DNA of 64,000 bases, taken from positions 1-64,000 of the forward strand of contig NC_089397.1 of the NCBI RefSeq assembly GCF_003171515.1. Direction: 5' to 3'. Positions within the stretch are counted from its first letter, which is position 1; the number at the start of each line of letters is the position of its first letter. This document shows positions 1-10,512 of this stretch, one piece after another. This stretch comes from Pyrenophora tritici-repentis. Taxonomy: Eukaryota; Ascomycota; Dothideomycetes; Pleosporales; Pleosporaceae. The notes under the pieces were generated by a model, which searched no databases, was not told the origin of the DNA, and saw only the letters and a program-made list of their open reading frames with translations. The position numbers and the translations under genes were made by a program.

Positions 1-329
1 ATAGGAACAAGAAAATGGTACCTAGGACAGCCACCAGAAGACCTACAGAGAGACACTGTATAAAACTAAAACCACAACCCTCTCCTTTGCCACAAGAGCC
101 CGCTGATACATCTCTTTCTACTTATCAAACTGCTCTTTAGCACCTGGCAACAAACAGATACAAGCTATCTTTTGTAGAAAAGCCAAAAACCATATTAGCG
201 AACCATACCAGAAAACCATGTAAATTAGAAAAACCAAGATAGAACGGCCTTCGGCCAAAGTCCTACATAGTCTCTGACTGAAAAAGGACTCTAATGGAAT
301 AATAATAATAATAATAATAATAATTCTCT
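1..329. other. left flank of Copia 1, no gene recognised
   Basis: I see no supportable gene here. The segment is AT-rich. It ends in a trinucleotide run and the TCTCT target-site copy (325-329) that flanks the Copia LTR. A 116-codon open frame on the minus strand runs through the repeat and the LTR and has no recognisable content. Confidence 0.5.
297..324. repeat. (AAT)n microsatellite
   Basis: About nine uninterrupted AAT/ATA units lie immediately before the Copia 1 target-site duplication. The element therefore landed at the edge of a microsatellite, between it and the polypyrimidine tract that resumes at 5657. Confidence 0.9.
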
Positions 330-554
330 TGTCAGAATATGGGCATATTTTGGGTGGTGGACAAAATCCGGGTGTTCGGAGCTGTGGATTCTGTGGATCA
401 GTTAAATTAGTCAGCGCGCACAATCCACCGCGACCCAACTGATCGAACAGCGTTGGACAACAGAACACACGACATCAGACCAGAACAATACAATCGATCC
501 CAATCATATTATTATACTATTATCCCGTCTTTGATAACCCATCACAATCTGACA
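330..554 (+). repeat. Copia 1 5' LTR
   Basis: Direct repeat of 5431-5656. It begins TGTCAGA and ends TCTGACA, which are perfect short inverted ends, and it contains the C-run where the only difference between the LTRs lies. Confidence 0.95.
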
Positions 555-568
555 ATTAAGAGTCTCAT
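555..568 (+). promoter_or_regulatory. putative primer-binding site, tRNA-Lys(CUU) half
   Basis: The 14 bases attaattaagagtctcat-type core, precisely attaagagtctcat, directly abut the LTR. Their complement reads through the anticodon arm of tRNA-Lys(CUU), starting opposite nucleotide 39. This matches the Drosophila copia mode, where a 5' half tRNA primes. The sequence match is seen; the priming mode is inferred. Confidence 0.6.
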
Positions 569-601
569 CCGCCCTACCAATAATCCAACAACCAAATCGC
601 T

Positions 602-1916
602 ATGACCGCTCAAGCCAACCAACAGAACGCGACAGTGCTCCTACGCGACGAGCACGACTATCGCGCTTGGTACAGCCAACTCCAAGCGCGCTGTGTCACC
701 TACAATATATGGGAACAGGTCAATCCTGATGGGACAAAGCTGCCACTGATGGAGCCGTTCCCTCCGGAGCTCCCGGAGTGCGCCGACTACGCGCCATCGA
801 CTGGACTCCCTGCAGGAGCCAATCCAACTAGACTATCAGATCTATCCTCAGCGGGACAACGAGCCTACAAGGACGATCTTGAGATCTACAAACTCAAAAT
901 GGAGCAATACAAAACAAAGTACGCCAGATACAAGACTGAGATAACCAATCTCCAACACATTATGATCCTCGTCCAATCTACCGTCGCGGTTCACCTACAG
1001 CGCACCTGCTGTCCGCCAGATGGATCGATCAGAGACTGGATCAAGAACCTTCGAGCCCATGTGGGCATCACTATCGAAACCGAACGAGAGCAAGCGCGAC
1101 AGCGATACTACAGTGCTCTTAAACCACCTCGATCCGCGAATAACTGGGATACCTGGCTCGCCGAGTACAATCAAGCTGTAACTGAAGCGGAGACACTTAA
1201 GGTGCCTGATACTACTCAGTTTAGATCAGTAGCTGTAGACTTTATGTCGGCAGTAAACAAAATAGCCCCAATATGGGCAGCAACCTTCCAATCCAATGGG
1301 ATGGATCAACCTGGGGTAACCCAGAAGGACATGATGAGACGGTTCCGAGAGTATATGATGCTGAATCATCCGATCACGCGAAACAGAAGCCAAAAAGGCA
1401 GCTTTTGCAGTGGATGATCCATCTGTATTTCTTGCTGCGAACAGCAACGCTGACCAGCGCGTGGATGGGGACACCCACCATGTGGAAACGGGAAACTCTC
1501 AAGTCAGAAAACGGGGCAGACCCCGATATCAACGTACAGCTATAGAGGAAGGCGATCGCGAACCTCCAAGCTCTTCAATCCCTCCAAGAGGAAGAGGCAA
1601 AAGCGCAAGATCGTACGCCTACGGTAACTCCGCCAAAGCGGACGCCGTGCCTGGTAAAACTGTGATCGCAGACGCCAGAGGCCCCAAATGTCCAGCATGT
1701 GACATGGGGCATGCCCTCCGTGATTGCTTCTACGTGTATACTGAGAAAGCTCCGGAGTGGTGGGAACCCAATCCAAGAACAGCCCAATTCGTGGAGCTCA
1801 GACGAGAACATGACGCTGAGTTTCAGAGTCTCCTGAGAGCCCAAGGTCGCCCAAGGACTCATACTCCAAGACTTAAGCAGTCCCAAACTCCTACACCTAA
1901 TCTTATTGATGATTGA
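602..1916 (+). pseudogene. Copia 1 gag (frame-broken)
   Basis: The gag-like reading starts at ATG 602. It runs in one frame to about 1400, then continues in another frame from about 1410 to the stop at 1914-1916. The break lies in an A-run near 1390, where the downstream frame restores a sensible continuation. Near 1690-1730 there is a retroviral-type zinc knuckle of the form C-x2-C-x3-H-x4-C (CPACDMGHALRDC). The gene would encode the nucleocapsid-like structural protein of the particle. After the stop, the same frame resumes at 1917 into the protease region, so gag and pol were probably one polyprotein. Confidence 0.8.
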
Positions 1917-1949
1917 CTAAATGGACGACAGATATCGAAGATCGACGCC

Positions 1950-4900
1950 ATGTTCGCCGCTGTATCCTCCCTATCGAATCGGCACGATTACCCACTAAGC
2001 AACTCCTTCATCTTTGACTCAGGATCGACGTGCCATATCACGAACAACCCCGATCGGATCCACAACTATCGGCCACCGATCCATGGAGATTTCATATGGG
2101 CAGGCAATAGCCAGATTTGGATCAAGGGATATGGATCAATAGTCATACAGCTTGAACATAAACAGAGAGTAGAGAAACTCGTGCTCCACGACGTAGCAAT
2201 CTGCCCAGACATCCTCTGCAATATCGTCTCATTTAGAGTACTGAGAAAGCAAGGACTCTGGTGGGATACCCAATCGGATCCCACAGCGGTCAAGCGATCA
2301 GATGGATCAACCGTCTGCGAGCTGGCAGAGCTATATGGTCAATGGGTACTGGAGTATCGGCCAAATGGATCAGAGGACAGAGTAGCCCTACACGCCTCAC
2401 AAACGTCCCGAACGCGCCGGCGACCCCAACAGGCGCCTGCTCTCCTCTGGCACAAAAGACTGGGACACCCAGGGCCAGCAGCGATCGAGCACCTAGTCCA
2501 GCAAGCTGAGGGGGTGCGAGTTAAAGGGGTAACGACAGTGCAGTGCGATGCGTGTGGCCGAGCGAAAATCCGACGACAGATCAGCCGCGCTCCACGGATC
2601 AATGATCAGGGACCCGCAGAGAGGCTCGCCATTGATTTCCACTCCTATGAGAATCAATCCTACAACAAAGAGAAAAGCCAATTGCTAATTACCGATAGGT
2701 ACTCGCGATTTCAGTGGGATTTCTATCTCACAGATAACCGAACGGCGAAATCGATCATCCGAGTACTATCCAATTTCCTCACTTTCCTCCAAAACCAATA
2801 CAACATCACCCAAAAGTGATCGAAACCGACAACGAGATCACCACAGTCAAACCAGACGTCGAGCGATGGATCAGAGGCCAAGGCATTGCTGTCGAGCCTT
2901 CAGCACCAGATACTCAAGCTCAAAACGGTGGAGCTGAACGCTCAGGGGGTGTGAATAAGGAGAAGGCACGCACAATGAGACTTGACGCCAATCTACCATG
3001 GGAACTCTGGCCAGAGATCACTCGGGCTGCTGTACACCTCTACAATCGAACGCCAAACTACAGTAACCAGTGGAAAACACCCTACGAAGTATTCTTCACG
3101 CGCGTATCACTAGCAAATGGGATAGTCACGTCGATCAAGAAGCCCTACCTAGCATACCTCAAAGCCTATGGGTGCAAAGCTTTTGCGATGACTGATGATA
3201 CCCACAGAGGCAAATCAAGACTACAGCGGCTTGATCCAAAAGCCTGGATCGGCTACCTAGTTGGATATCAATCATCCAATATCTATCGGATTTGGATCCC
3301 ATCACTCGCCAAAGTCATCAGCACAAGAGACGTGACCTTCGACGAAAATACAATATTTGATGGGACAATTGAAGACCTAATGGATAGCCTTATGCACAGC
3401 ACTCTTTCAGAGATCGCAGCATACGTTAGGACTATCGAGCTCCACCACCGATCCCAGACACCGGGACGGAGTCGTTTCATGAAGACGACGAAAGCATCAA
3501 TACCACAGAGGAGGAAGAAGATCCGCCAGGGTACTACAATGGTCGAAAGATCCAAGATCACTACCCAACTCCTCCATCAACACCTCCACCAGCAGTCCTG
3601 CTCGCCCAGTTTATGAGTGGAAATGTTCGATCCACTCCTGAGATCCAATCATCCAAAACAGTTCCATGGGCCGCAGCGTTCATGGCTGGATTAAAGGCAG
3701 GGACTATAGGCACTCACAATGGAAGCCCAATCGACAAGGCACAACTTCACCGGCTACTCGCCAAAGGAGTCAAGATCCATCAATCACAACTTCCTGATCC
3801 ACCGACAGCCAGGACTGATCTTGATCAGCACCCTTTAGGAGAGCTATTTAAAGAAGCACAACGTGCACATCTCGACAGCCACAAAGTCACCAATTCGTGG
3901 GAAGAAGTACCCTACCAAGCAGCTAATCTAAAGGACACCAGATTCTAGACTGCATGTGGGTGTATGTCTACAAATTTAACAAGCCAATCAATTCATTAAG
4001 TGCAAAGCTCGATTAGTTGTGCGGGGTGATCAGCAGCGCAATATCACCTCCCAAGACACCTACGCCGCTACTCTAGCTAGCCGATCATTTCGACTACTTA
4101 TGGCAATCGCTGCCAAACACAATCTTGAACTAAAAGTACGACGTTACCAACGCCTTCGTCCACGCATCGTTAGATCGAGAGGTCTACATGCGGATGCCAA
4201 AGGGTTATCAGAAGCCCGGCACTATCCTACGGATCAAGAAAGCTCTTTATGGCTAAGAATATCCCCACTCCTTTGGCAGAAGGATCTCACAGCGACGCTC
4301 ACTCAACTTGGGTTCCAGATTGTACCCACGAGCCCTGCTGTATGATCAAAGACGGAATCATCATCTTCTACTACGTAGACGATATCATCCTAGCCTATGG
4401 CAAGGATCAATCCAAGAAGGCTCAAGAAGCAATGGATCAGCTCAAGCAGCGATACTCCATCACTGGTGGAGACGATCTACAGTGGTTCCTTGGGATCGAG
4501 GTGATCAGGGATCGATCCAAACAACTGATCCACCTCTCCCAGGTTGCCTACTATGAAAAGATCAATAGACTAGTGGACGATCAGACAATCCGCCACGATA
4601 CTCCTATGGCGACCAGCGAGCTCATGCCCAGAGAAGGACTAGCTACCCCGTCTGAGATCAATCGATACCAGCGGAAGATTGGCTCTCTCCTCTACGCCGC
4701 TGTCAATACACGCCGGATATTGCTTTTGCGACGTCTAGACTAGCCAGATTTCTCGCCAACCCAAGTCAGGAACACCAACAGGCTGCGGATCGAGTGTTAC
4801 TCTACCTATCCGACACTAAGTGGCTGACATTACGATTGGGTGCGGCACCGCTATGCAGGTAGCCAGTGACGCATCATTTGCAGACAACACTCTGGATCGC

Positions 4901-5401
4901 AAAAGCTCTCAGGGCTACGCGATTAAACTCTTCGGCGGGCTGATCGCCTGGCGATCTAGCAAGCAAGATACCGTCACTACTTCAACAACTGAAGCAGAGC
5001 TCTTAGCACTCTCACAAGTAGCCAAAGAAGCGATCTTTACCTCACGATTGATCAGTGAACTTAAGGTTAAGCTACCGAGTCCTACGATCACTATCCAATG
5101 CGACAATCAACAGACGATCCGTCTTGTAACTCAAGCAGTATCAAGACTCACCACGAAGCTCCGACACGTAGATATCCACAACCATTGGCTCCGACAGGAA
5201 GTGACGAACCAGAGGATCAAAGTAGTATACACAAAATCCTCTGAGATGATAGCTGATGGCCTCACCAAAGTACTCCCAGTAAACCAGTGGACGGGCTTTC
5301 TGATCCAACTAGGGCTGGTCGAAGTTAGGGATCGAGAGCCACACAATCAGTCACCTGTTGTAGAGATCCAAGCTCAATTAGAGCAGCTTAGCTGTGGTTA
5401 A
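1950..5401 (+). pseudogene. Copia 1 pol (protease-integrase-RT-RNase H, frame-broken)
   Basis: The domains run in Copia order. The protease has the active site FDSGSTCHI (about 2015). The gag-pre-integrase zinc region lies about 2440-2580. The integrase core has LAIDF, VIETDNE and GGAERSGG (about 2620-2950). The RT has YYVDDIILAY (about 4370-4395), and the RNase H has DASFAD and TTEAELL (about 4870-5010). Single-base frame changes occur near 2815, 3610, 4000, 4130 and 4250, most at A-runs, plus a break near 4740-4820. Every segment still matches the family across each break. The copy cannot make a full polyprotein as sequenced. Confidence 0.85.
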
Positions 5402-5430
5402 TCCAGCTCAAGGCTCTTGAGCTGAGGGGG

Positions 5431-5656
5431 TGTCAGAATATGGGCATATTTTGGGTGGTGGACAAAATCCGGGTGTTCGGAGCTGTGGATTCTGTGGATC
5501 AGTTAAATTAGTCAGCGCGCACAATCCACCGCGACCCAACTGATCGAACAGCGTTGGACAACAGAACACACGACATCAGACCAGAACAATACAATCGATC
5601 CCAATCATATTATTATACTATTATCCCCGTCTTTGATAACCCATCACAATCTGACA
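5431..5656 (+). repeat. Copia 1 3' LTR
   Basis: Same sequence as 330-554 apart from one extra C in a C-run. It is followed directly by the TCTCT duplication. Confidence 0.95.
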
Positions 5657-8600
5657 TCTCTCTTCTTCCCTTTACCTCGGCCTATACCCTTCTCTGCAAT
5701 AACCTCTGTTGTTTATTGTTCTCCTCTATTATAAACGGCTGACTCTAATAAAACTCTCTTATTAACCTATTCGTTTCTGTACACCCTAACCCCTACTTGC
5801 TCTAAAACTGTCTTACGAATCCCTCTATTAAATTTACTTTAACTCTCTGTTCTACTAACCTCCTATCTATCCCTATGCTACTCTATTCTTGCTTCCCTAT
5901 ACTAATCCTAACAACCTTGCTATAAATACCCTCGAAACTAACAATCTTTTATATCTGCTGTCTAATCTCCTCCGTATCTATTATCTTCTTATTGCTTGTA
6001 TACACACGTTATACCATTCGCTATACTAAACACAACCTAAATACTTCTTCAACTATCTCCTTTGCCTACTACCTCTTAGTTCTCTAATACTGTTGTATAT
6101 TGTGTCGGCTCTGTCCTTCGCCTACCGCCGTCTATATACCGCATCGCATTATCTACTACCCTATATACCTCTATCACTATTCTGCGTCGGTAAACTTAAA
6201 CTCTACCTACTGTATGCACGTCCAACACGGCCTGCCTCGTCTTACTACTGTTGCTTAAATACCCACTATGCATTATTGTACTGTACCTTAACTCTATCCT
6301 TATCCTTATTACTACTGCTGTTCTTGCTACTCTCTCTTTACTTGCTCTATATTTTTCTTTACTTCTCTTTCTATTTTCTTTACTTCTCTTTCTATTTCTT
6401 TACTTCTCCTTCTTTCTCTTTATCTTTTGCTTCTTATGTCCTTCTCTATAAACTTCCTTATCTTTCTCTTCTTTCTTCTTCTACCTATCTTCTATTCCCT
6501 TTACTATACTCCTCTTAAATTATATCGGGTTTCTTTTATTCTTCTTTCTTTTCTAACATCTCTTTTTAATATTATTGAAACATAATCTCTTATATCTTTT
6601 TTATTTATATCTTCTTCTTATGACTCTACTTTTATATAAACTTAATCTTTTCTTCTATCTTCTTATTAATGTATTCCTAATAACTTGCTCTGTCTTCTAC
6701 TACAATCCTAATCCTTAAATCCTACTTAATTCTATGCTTGATTTCTTTCTTAAACACTATCTAATATATACTACAAACTATACCTGTTTTACCTACCTCA
6801 TCTATCGATTATGAATCTCACCAACTTTATACTCTCTTTTCGAATCTTTCTTTTCTTTGCTTTATACCTGCATACTTATTTTTAACATAAATAACTCTTC
6901 TTTAAACTTTTGCTCTTACTATACCCTTACTGTGCTTATTACTCTTACTACTGTTACTATCTTTGCCTCTATTATAATTACTCTTGCTTCTACCACGGCT
7001 ACGGCTGCTATTCTTGTAACTTTTCCTTCTATCGCGACTATCACTCTTACTGTCTATTCAATTACGGTTACGGGTTCTACTATTGCAACTCCCGCTGTTC
7101 CTGCCGTCCTTGCTGCTTTTAACATGCTCGTTATTACTCCTACGGCTACTACTACACCTGTGTTTACTGCCGCTTCTACAAATATCGCCACTGCGGCCCC
7201 TACGCTTCCTATTCTTGCTATCCACTCCGTCCTTGCTGCTCTCGCCATTCCAGCTGCTCCTGCTGTCCTCGCTGCTCCTGCTCTCGCTAATTACGCTCCT
7301 ACTATTTCCGCCCTTACTGCTCTTACTCCTGCAGCTTTTACTCTTAATGCGCCTACTCCTACGGTTACTGCTCTTATTGCTGCTACTCTTAATGCTCTAG
7401 CTCTCACTGCTATTGCTCTCGCTACTCTCGCTATTCTTGCTACTACTACTGTCCCTGCTGTCGCCAACCTCGCTTCTATCGCTATCCTTACTGCGACCAC
7501 TCTCCCTGCTCCTATTATTTTCGCTGCTTGTAACACCCTCGTTGCTGCCGCCTTTAAAGCTCCTACCCTTGCTACTCCTGCTATTCTTACTGCTCCTGCT
7601 CCTACGGCTCTTACTTCTACGTCCTGCTCTTGCTACTCTTACTCCTACCGCTCTTACTCCTCCGCATTCCGCAATCCTCCCTATTACTGCTTCTGCTCTC
7701 GCCACTTCCTCTATCTCTACTATCCCCGTCCTTCTTGCTGCTCTCGCTTTCCCCGCTGTTCCCGCTGTCTCTACTGCTCTCTTCTGCCCCTTACCTCCTA
7801 CGCCTCCTCCACCTGCGGTAACTGCGGTTTCGGCGGCCGCTACCGCTCCTCTTGTCGCTGCTCTTACTACCCTCGCTACTTTCGCTTTCCTTGCTGCTCT
7901 TAATATCTTCGCTATCAATCCTACGGCTTCTGTTCTCGCTGCTCCTGATACTCTTACTATCTCTACTGTCCTTACTTTGTCCCTTGTCCTTGTAACTTGC
8001 ACTGCTCTTAATATTCTTATTACTACTCCTACTACCCCTGCACCTGTTGCCGCTTCTGCCCCTGCTATCCTTGCTGCTTATAATATCCTTACTTCTACCT
8101 CTTACCTCTTACAGCTTATATACACCTCCGGCTACTGCTATTGCTACTGCTACTCTCCTACTTTCGCTATCCTCGCTACTCTTACTGTCCTTACTATCCT
8201 CGCTGTTCTTACTATCCTCGCTGTCCTCATTATCCTCGCTGCTTCCGCTGTCCTTACAATCCTCGCTGTCCTCGTTGTCCTCGCTGCTTCCGCTGTCCTT
8301 ACAATCCTCGCTGTCCTCGTTGTCCTCGCTGCTTCCCTCGCTGTCCTCGTTGTCCTCGCTGCTTCCGCTGTCCTTTCTACCCTTACTGCCCTTACTATCC
8401 TCGCTGTTCCCGCTGTCCTTGCAATCGCTACAATTAACTTAATAGTTAATTCCCTTGCCGTTCGCCCCTTTCTTGCGCTGCCCTTGTTGCTCTTACTGTC
8501 CTCGCAATCATCGCAATCACCTTAATTACCTTAATTGCCTCTATCCTCGCGGCTACACATCCTGCTCTTACTGCTCTTGCTACTCTTACTTCTATCGCGC

Positions 8601-9746
8601 CTGCGGCTCCTGCTTTCCTACTCTCGCTATCCTCGCTTCTCTCACAGCTGATCCCGCTATCCCTACTATCCCCGCCGTCCTCGCTGCTCTCGCTGCTATC
8701 GATATCCTCGCTTCTGCTCCTCACTCCCCACCGCTCCTACTACGCCTGCGGCCGCTATAACTACTTCTGCCCCTGCTCTTGCTTTCCCTACTGCTCTCGC
8801 TGTCCCTGCTGTCCCCCCACTGCTCGCGCTACTCTCGCTGCTTCTCACTTCCTACCGCTGCTACGGCTTCTACAACTCCTTTCGCCGCTGCGGCTCCTGC
8901 TCTCGCTGTCCTTACCGTCGTCGCTGCTCTCGCTACTCGCTCTGTTCTCGTTACTCTCGCTATATGCGCGGCTCTCGATGCTCTCGCTGCCAACGCTACC
9001 TATCATGTCGCTGCTCTTATTTCTCTCGCCTCTCTCGCTCCCTACGCTCTCGCTACTTGCCATCTCGTTGCTCTCGCCTGCCTCGCCTGCCTCGCTCTCG
9101 CTACTTGCCATCTCGTTGCTCTCGCCTGCCTCGCCTGCCTCGCTCTCGTTGCTCTTGCCGCTCTTGCTGCTCTCGCTCTTGCTGCTCTCGCTATCGGAGC
9201 TACTCTCGCCGTCGTCACGACCCTCGCTTTTCCTCCCTGCTCAAGCTGCTATTACTGCTTTCGCTACCTGCCATCAAGTTGCCCTCGCTGTCCTCGCCAT
9301 CCTCGCCATCCTCGCCATCCTCGCCGTCGTCGCTGCCCTCGCTATCGCCACTATCGCCACTGTTGCAGCTATTGCTCTCGCTACCAACGCTGCCTGCGCT
9401 CTTACTGCTCTCGCCGCTCTCGTTACCTTCTCTGCCCTCGTCTTTGTCGTTGCTCTCATTGCTCTCGCTGTTGCCGCTGCTTTCGCTACCTCTAATATCT
9501 TTACTACCCTCGCCTTCGTCACTACTCTCGCTGCTCTCGCCTTGATCACTGCTCTCGCTGCCCTCGCCTTCGTCGCTACTCTTACTGCTGCTACTATCGT
9601 CACTGTTGCTGCTATCTCTCTTGCTGCTAACCCTGCCTACGCTCTCGCTGATCTTGCTGCTCTTGCCTTTATCGCTGCTTACACTATCCGACCTACTCGA
9701 GCTGTTGGAGCTACCCTCGTCAACGTTACAACTCTCTATATTTCCT
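5657..9746. repeat. polypyrimidine (plus) / polypurine (minus) low-complexity tract
   Basis: About 4.1 kb in which the plus strand is overwhelmingly C and T. It is AT-richer up to about 6900, then built of degenerate triplets and hexamers such as GCTCTCGCT, ACTCTCGCT and GTCCTCGCT. Because stop codons need purines, long plus-strand frames stay open by composition alone (Ala/Leu/Thr/Ser-rich); I do not call them genes. The tract starts directly after Copia 1 and ends at the stop of the minus-strand OrsD/RecQ gene, so on that gene's sense strand it is a purine-rich 3' extension. The part from 8346 onward recurs at 15227-16627 with the second gene copy. Confidence 0.85.
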
Positions 9747-10374
9747 CTACTCGCCTATTAATCTTGTAATCCAACAAAACTCTCCTGCTAAGTTATTGCT
9801 CTCAACCGTCTCTAACAATCGCTTTTTTCCTAAAAACTCAAACAACGTCGGCCCTGCTCCTGAATTACTAACCCCGAACTCCTCTAACCGCGCCGTCCAT
9901 CGGTTTCCTACCTCGCTCCGCCCTAATGCTATACTTAATAACCCGCCTATTAATACCCCTCTATACTGGCAATCCCCGTCTTGGACTCTCTGATATCGCC
10001 CAAAACTATTCCTTTCCCACCGATTGCATATCTCCTGCGGCACTCCACACCAAAAACAGCCCGAATAACGCTCAAACTTAATTGTCTCTTCCATCCTCTT
10101 AATCGACTCCTTGATCCGCTGGCTCTCCTGTCGCCAACATTGCCGTACGTCGTGTGCGCTCGATCCTTGCCCTACCGCCTCGCATAACCCACACCGGTTT
10201 ATCCATTGCGCCAGCTGCCTACGCAGCCACTCGACGTCGGCGAACTCCTGCTGCCGCTGCTGTATCAATCTCTGTCGCGGGCCGCCTTGCTCTCGTTGCT
10301 GCTGATTAAACGCCTGCCGCGCCTCTTCTTGCTCCCTCTCCAATGTCTCCGCCTCTTCTTCGTTGCTGCTGCCG

Positions 10375-10512
10375 CCCTCGGCCACCTCCACCACCTCCAT
10401 CTCCTCCACCTCCTCCACCTCCTCCACCTCCTCCATCTCTTCCATCTCCTCCTCCATCTCCTCCTCCATCTCCTCCTCCATCTCCTCCTCCATCTCCTCC
10501 TCCTCCATCTCC
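10375..10512 (-). repeat. coding tandem repeat (Glu-Glu-Met/Val units)
   Basis: A run of CTCCTCCAT/CTCCTCCAC units encodes Glu-rich EEM and EEV repeats in the helicase tail. Copy 2 (about 17259-17335) has clearly fewer units, so the repeat has changed length since the duplication. A frame-shifting loss of one C lies at its edge (about 10516). Confidence 0.85.

Larger units (their letters stand above)
330..5656 (+). mobile_element. Copia LTR retrotransposon 1
   Basis: A complete insertion: 225-bp and 226-bp LTRs (330-554, 5431-5656), each starting TGTCAGA and ending TCTGACA, flanked by a perfect 5-bp duplication TCTCT (325-329 and 5657-5661). The order gag, protease, integrase, RT, RNase H is that of Ty1/Copia. 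A purine stretch just before 5431 is the likely polypurine tract. The LTRs differ by a single C, which implies a recent insertion, yet the internal genes carry several frameshifts. Confidence 0.95.

Noticed and set aside
6857..9545. Long plus-strand frames rich in Ala, Leu, Thr, Ser (for example 6857-7903, 7413-8525, 8978-9769, and the copies at 15660-16650)
   Set aside because: The strand is nearly all C and T, so stop codons are rare by composition; several frames are open at once and none shows domain structure.
7397..9603. Minus-strand Ser/Glu- and Ala/Arg-rich frames in the same tract
   Set aside because: Different frames, no start context, no continuity with the helicase stop; they mirror the low-complexity sequence.
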